A program made the translations under genes and the position numbers. This document shows positions 33,537 through 40,631 of a stretch of DNA of 57,693 nucleotides, one piece after another. The notes beneath the pieces were generated by a model that had not been told where the DNA came from, did no database searches, and was given only the letters and a program-made list of their open reading frames with translations. Location: NCBI GenBank assembly GCA_049694275.1, contig JBAVQS010000165.1, forward strand, positions 1 to 57,693. Reading direction: 5' to 3'. This stretch comes from JBAVQS01 sp049694275 (GTDB taxonomy: Bacteria > Chloroflexota > Anaerolineae > UBA4142 > SHND01). Position 1 is the first letter of the stretch. Every line of letters starts with the position of its first letter.

Positions 33537-34157
33537 ATGCGACAAGTGTTGTTGCCAATCGGCGATGAGGTGATTCGTGAGCTCAAGGTGGGTGACCCGG
33601 TGCTCTTGTCCGGAGTAATGCTCACCGGGCGCGATGCGGCGCACAAATGGATGGTCGAGACCTTTATCAAAAAGACGCGCGAGCCGCGCGGGGATGACCT
33701 GGCCGTTTATGAGGCCATCAAGCCTCTCCTGAACGGCGGCGCGATTTACCACTGCGGTCCGGTGGTGGCGGGACTGGATACCAAGCAGTACCGTTTTGTC
33801 GCCGCCGGTCCGACGACCAGCACGCGTGAGGAGCCCTATCAGGGTGATGTGATGCGCCATTTCAATGTCAAAGGAGTCATCGGCAAGGGGGGCATGGGGA
33901 GCAAGACGCTTGCCGCCTGCGGCGAAGTTCCGGGCGTCTATTTGCATGCCATCGGCGGCGCGGCTTCGCTCATCGCACAAACCGTACAGCGGGTGCTCGG
34001 CGTCTACAAATACGAGTTTGGCGTCCCGGAGGCGCTGTGGGTGATCGAGGTCAAGGATTTCCCGGCGGTGGTGACGATGGATGCACATGGCGCGAGCCTG
34101 CATGCCGAGATTGAGGCGCAGTCCCGCGCGAAACTGCAAGCGCTCCTTGCGGCCTGA
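33537..34157 (+). CDS. Class I fumarate hydratase, beta subunit
   Basis: The 206-residue protein matches the beta (C-terminal) part of class I fumarases: L-K-V-G-D-P-V-L-L-S-G near the start, then T-G-R-D-A-A-H-K, I-Y-H-C-G-P-V, G-P-T-T-S-T-R, G-K-G-G-M-G and E-A-L-W-V-I-E-V-K-D-F-P. It completes the enzyme with the alpha subunit. It converges with the esterase gene, and a GC-rich palindrome lies between the two stops. Confidence 0.93.
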   Translation: MRQVLLPIGDEVIRELKVGDPVLLSGVMLTGRDAAHKWMVETFIKKTREPRGDDLAVYEAIKPLLNGGAIYHCGPVVAGLDTKQYRFVAAGPTTSTREEPYQGDVMRHFNVKGVIGKGGMGSKTLAACGEVPGVYLHAIGGAASLIAQTVQRVLGVYKYEFGVPEALWVIEVKDFPAVVTMDAHGASLHAEIEAQSRAKLQALLAA

Positions 34158-34169
34158 AAACGCATGGGG

Positions 34170-34213
34170 TAGGGGCGCGGTATCCAACCGTCCGCGCAGG
34201 TGCTGCGCCCCTA
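34170..34213. repeat. TAGGGGCGC...GCGCCCCTA palindrome between convergent genes
   Basis: Perfect 9-bp ends TAGGGGCGC (34170-34178) and GCGCCCCTA (34205-34213). The right arm contains the stop codon of the esterase gene (CTA at 34211-34213 on the plus strand). It shares its ends with the element at 22555-22611 and could terminate transcription from both sides. Confidence 0.6.
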
Positions 34214-35218
34214 GCGTTCGAATCGTTTGAAAAATTCCCACAAGACGAGATTGGCATCCATATCACGGCTCACCTTGCCGACGATGGCCTCCGGCAGGTA
34301 TTGCGCGCCGCCGGGCCAGGTGTGTCCGCCCCCGGTAATGGTATAGAGGATGACCGCGCTCTGAGCGCGGCACGAATCGTATGTTTCTCGGCGAACCCGC
34401 GTGCCATCTTTCGGGTCCGTGTCCGGCAGGTCGAGAATGGTGGGCGCGCCCGCGCAGCCGGCGTTCGTCGTCCAGAACCGGATGGTGTCTGGAATCGAGA
34501 GTCCCTGGCCGCGCTCGATGTTCAACAACTTGATTTCCCCGCCGCCGTACGGAACGAGTGGATCGGCGACGCCGGCCATGAGCACAACCGGAATCGGCCC
34601 GGTCGGTTTGCAGGTGGTGGATAGCTCGAGCGACAGGGGCGCGGCGACAATTCCAATCGCGGCGAGCTTGCCGGTCAACTCGCAAGCTATGCGCTCCGTC
34701 ATCATGCCGCCGTTCGAGATTCCGGCTGCATAGACGCGGTGGGAATCGACGTTGCGCGTGTCGATGAGCCGGTCGATCAGCGCGGAAAGAAAACCCACAT
34801 CGTCAATGTTCTCGCGCATGGCCCGCACCTGGTCGAGTTGGCGGCCATCATTCCACTGCTTGTCGATGCCGTCGGGATAGGCGACGATAAACCCCTCCTG
34901 GTCGGCGAGCGCGTTCATGCCCCCTCGCGTGTGCGTCATCATTTCCTTGCCCGTTCCCCCGCCGCCGTGGAGCAGGATGACCAGCGGCCAGGCCCGCGCG
35001 GCCGTATATCCAGTTGGAATGTGGAGCAGGTAGGTCCGTTCTAATGCGCCGACGGTCATCGAGTCGCTGTAATCGCCGGCCGGCGTGGGGGATACGGCGC
35101 TACGGGCGCCGCGTCCCCCGCACGTGGCCAGAAAGACGGCCGCTGTCAGGACCAGGATCAGCGTGTGCGGCTGCCAACGAAACCGATTCGTGCCACCAGT
35201 CCCTTTCAGAGTCTGCAT
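34211..35218 (-). CDS. Secreted PHB-depolymerase/feruloyl-esterase-type lipoprotein
   Basis: The 335 residues start at ATG 35218 (AAGGAAA just upstream) and carry a signal peptide ending in F-L-A-T-C-G-G, a lipobox-like site. The alpha/beta-hydrolase pattern of the LpqC/esterase-D family follows: V-I-L-L-H-G-G-G-G-T oxyanion region, nucleophile G-I-S-N-G-G, then D-P-L-V-P-Y for the Asp and G-G-G-H-T-W-P-G for the His. Family substrates include polyhydroxybutyrate and feruloyl esters. It starts 17 nt after the stop of the 613-residue lipoprotein, so they form an operon. The ATG six codons upstream overlaps that stop and is less likely. Confidence 0.88.
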   Translation of the reverse strand: MQTLKGTGGTNRFRWQPHTLILVLTAAVFLATCGGRGARSAVSPTPAGDYSDSMTVGALERTYLLHIPTGYTAARAWPLVILLHGGGGTGKEMMTHTRGGMNALADQEGFIVAYPDGIDKQWNDGRQLDQVRAMRENIDDVGFLSALIDRLIDTRNVDSHRVYAAGISNGGMMTERIACELTGKLAAIGIVAAPLSLELSTTCKPTGPIPVVLMAGVADPLVPYGGGEIKLLNIERGQGLSIPDTIRFWTTNAGCAGAPTILDLPDTDPKDGTRVRRETYDSCRAQSAVILYTITGGGHTWPGGAQYLPEAIVGKVSRDMDANLVLWEFFKRFER

Positions 35219-35235
35219 TTTCCTTCCAGGGTCCA

Positions 35236-37077
35236 TTAGAATGGGCTGACGTTGATGGAATCTAGGAACCCGTCTCCGGTCGGCCAGTCGCCATCGCGCG
35301 GCTTGCCGATGAAGATATACTTGTACGCACGGTGCTGTGCGGGGAGCGGGCCCGAAATCTCCCGGCGCAGCTTGCCATCCTCGGTGTCCATCTGTATCTT
35401 CCACTGGTTGCCCTGCTTGGCCAGCGTGACCACATACCATTGATTGAGGTTATACTGGATATAAGTGGATTTGTCGGCAACCACCCAGCCCACATTCTTG
35501 CTTCCGTCGGCGTACATAATGGCCGGTCGGATGCGATTGCCCACGCCTGCGCCGAACCAGCCGAAAGCGGCAAAGACGCCGGTAGGCCAATTCGGGTCGC
35601 CCCCGGACCCGCCCAATTCCTCCGCAAGCCCGAAATAGATTTCACAGTTGTTTGCCCACCGGGTCGCTTGAATCCTGACTGCGACCGTAAAATCCCCGCT
35701 ATAAGGCTCGATCGGGAGATAGTATTTTTCGTCGGTCGAGCGATCGACATGCCACGCAAGCATGCCCTTGCCGGCATCCCGGACGAAATGGCCGGAAGTT
35801 TTGTTAGTCCAGCCCTTGTCGCTTGAAAAATCATCTGCAAAGGGGAGCCGGGTTAGCCCTGAGCTGGCAGGAGTCGGCGTGCGAGTTACCGGTGGCGGTG
35901 CGGTTGGGGTACGCGTAATCGGCGCTGGCGGCTGCGGATTGCGCGCCCGTTGGTCAATCGCCTGCGCGAGCAATGTTAGGAGCGCTAGGCTGGGCTTGAT
36001 GCTGCACTGGCGTCCACTGTCCGGCGAACGGATGGTCAGTAATACGACTACATTCGAGCGCCTCAAGGCAAGGAGATAGGTTACCGGCGCTGAGCCCACC
36101 TGGAATGCGGTGCTTTCCTCCCCAACGGCCGGAGCAGAAAGGGGCTGGAAGGTCGAGCGGTTTTCATTAGGAAACAGCAACGATAGTTTTTTCTGTGCGC
36201 GGAAATCCTGCATCCACTGAATTGTCGTGGCCGTGCTGGGAAAACGAAGGGCTGTATTCGAAATGGTTGCGCCGGTATTCTCGCTGGTGCTGCCACTGTA
36301 ATACTCTCCGATCCCCCACCAGCCCATCTGGATCGCGTCGCCGAACCATTCGATGTTTGCTTTGTCGGCGTCCGTCTGCGGTTTCGTGGGAGCATCTTGA
36401 ATCTGGCCTGACAAGTCATAGCGCCACATATCTTTGCACGGGCGCACCGTATCGACATCTGTTTGCGTCAATGCAAAGGGTTCCAGACTGGTCAGGATGG
36501 AACCGTTGGATGTCGGGGATGTGGTTCCGCCCTGGGGTTTGGGTTTGACGATGTTGCCCGTGATCGAGTTGTCTTCCAGGTCGGCGGCGGTGAGGTGTGC
36601 GTCAGTTGCCTGAACCTGGCCGTTGACGACGACCGTCGCCACGACGCGAATCTCGGTGATCTCCGTGCGGACATCGTCCCGAGTCAAATCATAATCATCC
36701 CGATTCAGCATGAATTCGGCGCGATACATGCCGAGTTGTCCCGCTACAGGCAGCATCCGGGCCGCGAGATGGCTCTGCAACTGCATGAACTGGTAATTCT
36801 TTGGCAAATCGACTGCGCTCACGGACATATAGCTTGGCGGGAAATAGACGGACACCAATTTCGTTGCCGGAATGTAGAAAACGATGGTCGGTGGGGTACT
36901 CCCTGCAGGAGCAAAGACCGTGGCGAGGAGGCTGTGGTCCGCACAGCTCGCGCTGCACGCGCCGGGCTTCCAGGCGAGCGCGAGCGAAATGTTGGGTGAG
37001 GGCGTTGTGTTGCCCGCACATGCCGCCGTCATCAAAATGAACAGGAGAAGAGGGAGCGCCAGGAGCTTGAGTTTCAT
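35236..37077 (-). CDS. Lipoprotein with C-terminal jelly-roll-like domain
   Basis: AGGAG lies 6 nt before ATG 37077. The signal peptide ends in M-T-A-A-C-A-G, a lipobox, giving a 613-residue precursor. The first 400 residues are beta-rich with no recognised motif; a Thr/Pro linker lies at about 390-420. The last 190 residues open with L-P-F-A-D-D-F-S-S-D-K-G-W and look like a concanavalin/LamG-like beta sandwich as found in carbohydrate-binding or DUF1080-type proteins. It is likely a surface protein with a sugar-binding module. It precedes the esterase by 17 nt. Confidence 0.7.
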   Translation of the reverse strand: MKLKLLALPLLLFILMTAACAGNTTPSPNISLALAWKPGACSASCADHSLLATVFAPAGSTPPTIVFYIPATKLVSVYFPPSYMSVSAVDLPKNYQFMQLQSHLAARMLPVAGQLGMYRAEFMLNRDDYDLTRDDVRTEITEIRVVATVVVNGQVQATDAHLTAADLEDNSITGNIVKPKPQGGTTSPTSNGSILTSLEPFALTQTDVDTVRPCKDMWRYDLSGQIQDAPTKPQTDADKANIEWFGDAIQMGWWGIGEYYSGSTSENTGATISNTALRFPSTATTIQWMQDFRAQKKLSLLFPNENRSTFQPLSAPAVGEESTAFQVGSAPVTYLLALRRSNVVVLLTIRSPDSGRQCSIKPSLALLTLLAQAIDQRARNPQPPAPITRTPTAPPPVTRTPTPASSGLTRLPFADDFSSDKGWTNKTSGHFVRDAGKGMLAWHVDRSTDEKYYLPIEPYSGDFTVAVRIQATRWANNCEIYFGLAEELGGSGGDPNWPTGVFAAFGWFGAGVGNRIRPAIMYADGSKNVGWVVADKSTYIQYNLNQWYVVTLAKQGNQWKIQMDTEDGKLRREISGPLPAQHRAYKYIFIGKPRDGDWPTGDGFLDSINVSPF

Positions 37078-37133
37078 GTTTCTCCTTTCGATGCGATGTG
37101 AATGATGTGCTGTACCGCATGAACGAGAGCGAA

Positions 37134-37173
37134 CAAAAAACAAAGCCCGTCCCGGTTGGTGGACCAGGGCGGG
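37134..37173 (-). terminator. Intrinsic terminator downstream of the GH4 gene
   Basis: On the minus strand CCCGCCCTGG (37173-37164) pairs with CCGGGACGGG (37155-37146) with one mismatch and one G-T, loop 8 nt, followed by CTTTGTTTTTTG. It lies about 80 nt beyond the GH4 stop and just before the lipoprotein leader. Confidence 0.7.
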
Positions 37174-37239
37174 TTGGATGCGCCACTCGCACGCGCCCTC
37201 CAGTTTGGACCGGACGCGCACTATTCAATAGTCGAATTG

Positions 37240-37248
37240 ATTCTAGCA
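37240..37248 (-). promoter_or_regulatory. Possible extended -10 for the lipoprotein-esterase operon
   Basis: The minus strand reads TGCTAGAAT, an extended -10 form. A perfect 13-nt palindrome ACTATTCAATAGT (37220-37232) lies just downstream and could be an operator. Because the terminator at 37134-37173 lies between this box and the lipoprotein, transcripts from here would have to read through it, which lowers confidence. Confidence 0.3.
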
Positions 37249-37253
37249 CGCGA

Positions 37254-38678
37254 TCAATGGGGTGTCAACGAATAGGCGGGCAGCCAGTCGCCGTGCGCGG
37301 CGATCAGGTCGTCGACGAGCGCACAGATCTGATCGGGCGGTAATTCCGCCGCCGTATGCGGGTCCAGCAGCGCCGCGTGGTAGATATGCTCCCGCTTGCC
37401 TGTCAGCGCGGCCTCGACCGTTAGCTCCTGGACGTTAATGTTGGTTCGCATCAAGGCTGCAAGCTGTGGAGGCAGCGCCCCGATCCGTACCGGTTGAATT
37501 CCATTCCGGTCGACCAGGCACGGCACTTCGACGCAGCATCCTTGCGGCAGATTGTCGATCAGGTGTTGATTCGAGACATTGCCGTAAACGACCCGCGGCT
37601 CATTGGTCTCGATCGCGTGCAGGATATATGCGCCATACTCGGCTGACCGGTGCTGTGAATCCGTCCGGTCCTTTTCCTGCCATGCCTGTCGCATGTATTC
37701 CGCATAAGCCGGGTTGCGCCGTGCGAGCCGCTGCAACTGGGTCTCGGTCAGGCGCGCTTCGGCCTCTTCCAATGAGACCCCGTGCGGGTCTGCCACCAGC
37801 TCGCGCATCTGCTCCCATCCCGCGATCTGGTCCTCGCATCGTGTCGGGTATTCGTCCAGTGGGATTTGATATCGCTCGATCAAATCAGGCCGGTCGCGCT
37901 TGATAAACCAGGGCACATACTCGGAAAAATGCTCGCTCGATTCGGTCACGAAATAACCCAGCCGCGCCAGGGCCTCATACCGCACCCGATCCCAACTGGG
38001 CGTCCGCCCCTCCGCTGCAACTTGGCGGATCAAAGGATAGAGGTCCTCTCCATTGCGCTCAAACCGCAGATAAAACGCCATGTGATTGATGCCGGCGCAG
38101 ACGTAATTGATCTCTTGAACCGGTACCCCGATCTGGCGCGCCAACTGCTCGGCGGTCCCCTGTACGCTGTGACACAATCCGACCGTCTTGATTTTAGTGG
38201 CGCGCTGGATGGCCCAGCAGTTCATCGCCATGGGATTGACATACTGCAACAGGGTTGCATCGGGACACAGTTCCTCCATGTCCCGGCAGATGGAGAGCAG
38301 GACAGGAATCGTTCGCAATGCCCGCATGATGCCGCCGATGCCCAGGGTATCTCCAATCGTTTGGCGGAGTCCATATTTCTTTGGGATTTCAAAGTCGATG
38401 ATCGTTCCGGGGCGGTATCCCGCGACCTGGATCATGCAGATGGCATAGCTCGCCCCATCGAGCGCCGTGCGCCGGTTGGTCGTCGTCTCGATGACCGGAT
38501 GGACACCCAGGGCCTGGGCCAGCCGGCGTGCCATCAATTCGGATTCTTGCAGCCGTTGGGGATCGATATCAAAGAGGCTAATGGTCGAATCCGCCAGTTC
38601 TGGGAAACTAAAAATATCGCCGAGCAGGTTTTTGGCAAAGACGGTACTCCCCGCGCCGATCATTGTGATTTTGCGCAT
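37254..38678 (-). CDS. Glycoside hydrolase family 4, alpha-galactosidase-like
   Basis: The 474 residues match the NAD-dependent, metal-dependent GH4 family. The NAD loop is I-G-A-G-S-T-V-F, followed by L-F-D-I-D, then Y-V-N-P-M-A-M-N. Metal ligands are Cys169 (G-L-C-H-S-V-Q-G-T) and His199 (A-G-I-N-H-M-A-F). The C-H-S form is that of alpha-galactosidases (MelA) and alpha-glucuronidases of the family. The mechanism oxidises C3 of the sugar transiently. It is a cytoplasmic enzyme, so an importer elsewhere must supply the substrate. It is a single-gene unit with its own terminator. Confidence 0.92.
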   Translation of the reverse strand: MRKITMIGAGSTVFAKNLLGDIFSFPELADSTISLFDIDPQRLQESELMARRLAQALGVHPVIETTTNRRTALDGASYAICMIQVAGYRPGTIIDFEIPKKYGLRQTIGDTLGIGGIMRALRTIPVLLSICRDMEELCPDATLLQYVNPMAMNCWAIQRATKIKTVGLCHSVQGTAEQLARQIGVPVQEINYVCAGINHMAFYLRFERNGEDLYPLIRQVAAEGRTPSWDRVRYEALARLGYFVTESSEHFSEYVPWFIKRDRPDLIERYQIPLDEYPTRCEDQIAGWEQMRELVADPHGVSLEEAEARLTETQLQRLARRNPAYAEYMRQAWQEKDRTDSQHRSAEYGAYILHAIETNEPRVVYGNVSNQHLIDNLPQGCCVEVPCLVDRNGIQPVRIGALPPQLAALMRTNINVQELTVEAALTGKREHIYHAALLDPHTAAELPPDQICALVDDLIAAHGDWLPAYSLTPH

Positions 38679-38720
38679 GTCCTCTTTTCTCTCGTGGGGC
38701 TGATACGGATTTTACCCCTT

Positions 38721-38758
38721 GGCGCGTTCGTGGCGCCCGTAGGCGCCCCGAACGCGCC
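38721..38758. repeat. Strong 38-nt hairpin, GGCGCGTTCG...CGAACGCGCC
   Basis: GGCGCGTTCG (38721-38730) and CGAACGCGCC (38749-38758) plus inner GGCGCC/GGCGCC give a 17-position stem with one mismatch and a 4-nt loop. It lies between the NBR1-domain lipoprotein stop and the GH4 start. There is no T-run, so it may be a dispersed element with terminator-like effect. Its ends equal those of the copy A element at 26403-26460. Confidence 0.65.
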
Positions 38759-38763
38759 GTGTA

Positions 38764-40500
38764 TTACTTTCCACATGGTGTGGGCGCCGACGATCCATTG
38801 CGCCAGCCGCACCAATCGATCGTCGTGTTGTAATCCCCCTGGAATTGCTGGCTGCTGAACGGGAGCAAGTAGAAAACGAAAGGCCCGTTATTGATGGCGC
38901 TAATCCACCATGTGCCTGCTAATTTAGCATACGCGCCCGCGTACGTGATGACCCCATTTTGAATCTGGCCGTTGCAATAGGTGCCGGTGACCGTGTTCCC
39001 CACTTGCGACAAGTTCATCGTACAGGCCGTGTAGGGGGTAGGCCCGTACTTTGTATTCCATTGTCCATCAAAGCCGCACCCGCTCGGGAAAGAGACCCCC
39101 GATCGCGCCCCGCACCATTGATTCGACCCATTCCAGTTGCCGGTGAAAGTATTGCCGCTGCCAAGGGTAAATTGAATAGTGCCGGTCGCTCCATACTGCC
39201 GTGTGCCGGTGAGCGTGTTGCCGGCGACGGTGCCGGCAATGCTGCCGTTGCCCGCGCCGAGTGCGTTGTAATAGGTGCCGGTCACGTTTGCGCCATTCTG
39301 GGTCAAATCCATAAACCCAAAGTTGTGGTTCCAGTGCCCGGCAAAATTACCGACGACAGTGATGGTGACCGAGGCCTGCGTCGTGCCGCCCGGGCCACTG
39401 GCGGTCAGGATGAAGGTGGTGGTTGTCGAGAGCGGGAAACTCTTGTTCCCTGGCGTCGCAACGCCGCCGATTCCCGGATCGATAGAGACGTTTGTCGCAT
39501 TGGTCACTGCGCCCCAATTCAGCGTCGCTGAATTGCCGTTGACGATGGTGCAGGGGGAGCAGGAAAAAGAGCTAATGTTCGGCGCGCCGGGCAGTGGGGT
39601 GTTTGTGCTCGTCGCTGCCGGGGTGCTGGTGGCTGTGGGCGCATTCGGATTAGGGACATTGATGACGGTGGTCAGGTTTGTGCCAAAGAGCGCGCCGTTC
39701 GGCGCGTGAAGCTGCCAACTGCCGCTAAATGTGCCATACGAGTTCGGAGCGGTCATGGTGAGGGAAATGTCCACCACCGCGCCCGGCGCGGTGGTGGGGA
39801 TTGGCGCTGCGCCGCTTGCAAGCGGTGTCCCGCCGACAAAAGTAATCGCATACGAGTTGTCCCACGCGCAGGTGCCATTGTTGCGCACGCGCCAGGTTTT
39901 GGTAAAGCTCGCGCCCGGTGAGACCACTGTGCCATCTGGGATGGTGACGTCGGCGATATATTGCGAACTGGGCGTGCAAAAAATGGGCGCCGGTGTATTG
40001 GTGTTTGTGGGAATCGCGGTGGGCGGGATGCTCGTTGGGGCATTCGTCGACGCTGGCGCGGAGGTCGGCGGCGGGACGACCGTGGCGATGAATGTGGTGG
40101 CGGATGGCTCTGCCGCGGCAACAGCCTCGGCGACCGTGATGGTGAGGCCTGTATCGGAGAACGCGCCGGCGCTATTGTACGCGCGCACGATAATGTTGTG
40201 CGTCCCCGCGCCGGCGGCCTTCCACGTCTGGATCAACGAGAATTGCGCCTGTCCTTGTGCGACAGGGCTGGGGTCCATGCGCACGGTTGCGCCATCCACC
40301 TGTAGTTCGACCCGTGTCACGCCCTGCGCGTCGTTGGCCGTGGAATTCACGGGCACGTCGTCGCCAACGTGATACGTGCTCCCGCTCGGCGGCGAATTGA
40401 TGACGACCGTCGGTTTGTTGGTGCTGGCGGTTGAGTTCTGGCAGCCGATCAGGGCGAGGATGAGGAGCAGGGCAATTGAGACAAGTAGTATATGGCGCAT
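38764..40500 (-). CDS. Lipoprotein with NBR1-type Ig-like domain
   Basis: The start is ATG 40500 with AAGGAA upstream. The signal peptide ends in L-I-G-C-Q, a lipobox. The 578 residues hold a bacterial Ig-like domain (about 25-120: V-V-I-N-S-P-P-S-G-S-T-Y), a Thr/Pro linker, then the NBR1 (next-to-BRCA1) Ig-like domain (about 175-285) recognised by K-T-W-R-V-R-N-N-G-T-C-A-W and the matching W-Q-L-H-A-P-N-G-A-L-F-G. A further Ig-like unit at about 310-390 and two related C-terminal beta units of about 60 residues (with W-C-G-A/W near their ends) follow. It is a surface protein of the kind common in Chloroflexota; ligand unknown. Confidence 0.82.
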   Translation of the reverse strand: MRHILLVSIALLLILALIGCQNSTASTNKPTVVINSPPSGSTYHVGDDVPVNSTANDAQGVTRVELQVDGATVRMDPSPVAQGQAQFSLIQTWKAAGAGTHNIIVRAYNSAGAFSDTGLTITVAEAVAAAEPSATTFIATVVPPPTSAPASTNAPTSIPPTAIPTNTNTPAPIFCTPSSQYIADVTIPDGTVVSPGASFTKTWRVRNNGTCAWDNSYAITFVGGTPLASGAAPIPTTAPGAVVDISLTMTAPNSYGTFSGSWQLHAPNGALFGTNLTTVINVPNPNAPTATSTPAATSTNTPLPGAPNISSFSCSPCTIVNGNSATLNWGAVTNATNVSIDPGIGGVATPGNKSFPLSTTTTFILTASGPGGTTQASVTITVVGNFAGHWNHNFGFMDLTQNGANVTGTYYNALGAGNGSIAGTVAGNTLTGTRQYGATGTIQFTLGSGNTFTGNWNGSNQWCGARSGVSFPSGCGFDGQWNTKYGPTPYTACTMNLSQVGNTVTGTYCNGQIQNGVITYAGAYAKLAGTWWISAINNGPFVFYLLPFSSQQFQGDYNTTIDWCGWRNGSSAPTPCGK

Positions 40501-40581
40501 ATCATTCCTTTCGTGAAACATCCGTTTAGAGATGGGCGGATTATAGCATGGACGATAGGCAAATTCAATGGCTGTTTCACC

Positions 40582-40616
40582 AAAAACCCCAGGGATCTCC
40601 GAGACCCCTGGGGTTT
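40582..40616 (-). terminator. Intrinsic terminator of the beta-propeller gene
   Basis: On the minus strand AAACCCCAGGGGTCT pairs with AGATCCCTGGGGTTT: 15 positions with one A-C mismatch and a 3-nt loop, followed directly by a T-run. It lies 16 nt after the stop at 40632. This is the clearest terminator in the window. Confidence 0.85.
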
Positions 40617-40631
40617 GATCAGCATGAGCTA

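Noticed and set aside
34210..34225. GTTCGAATC, resembling a tRNA T-loop
   Set aside because: It is the 3' end of the esterase gene; no acceptor or anticodon stem can be built around it.
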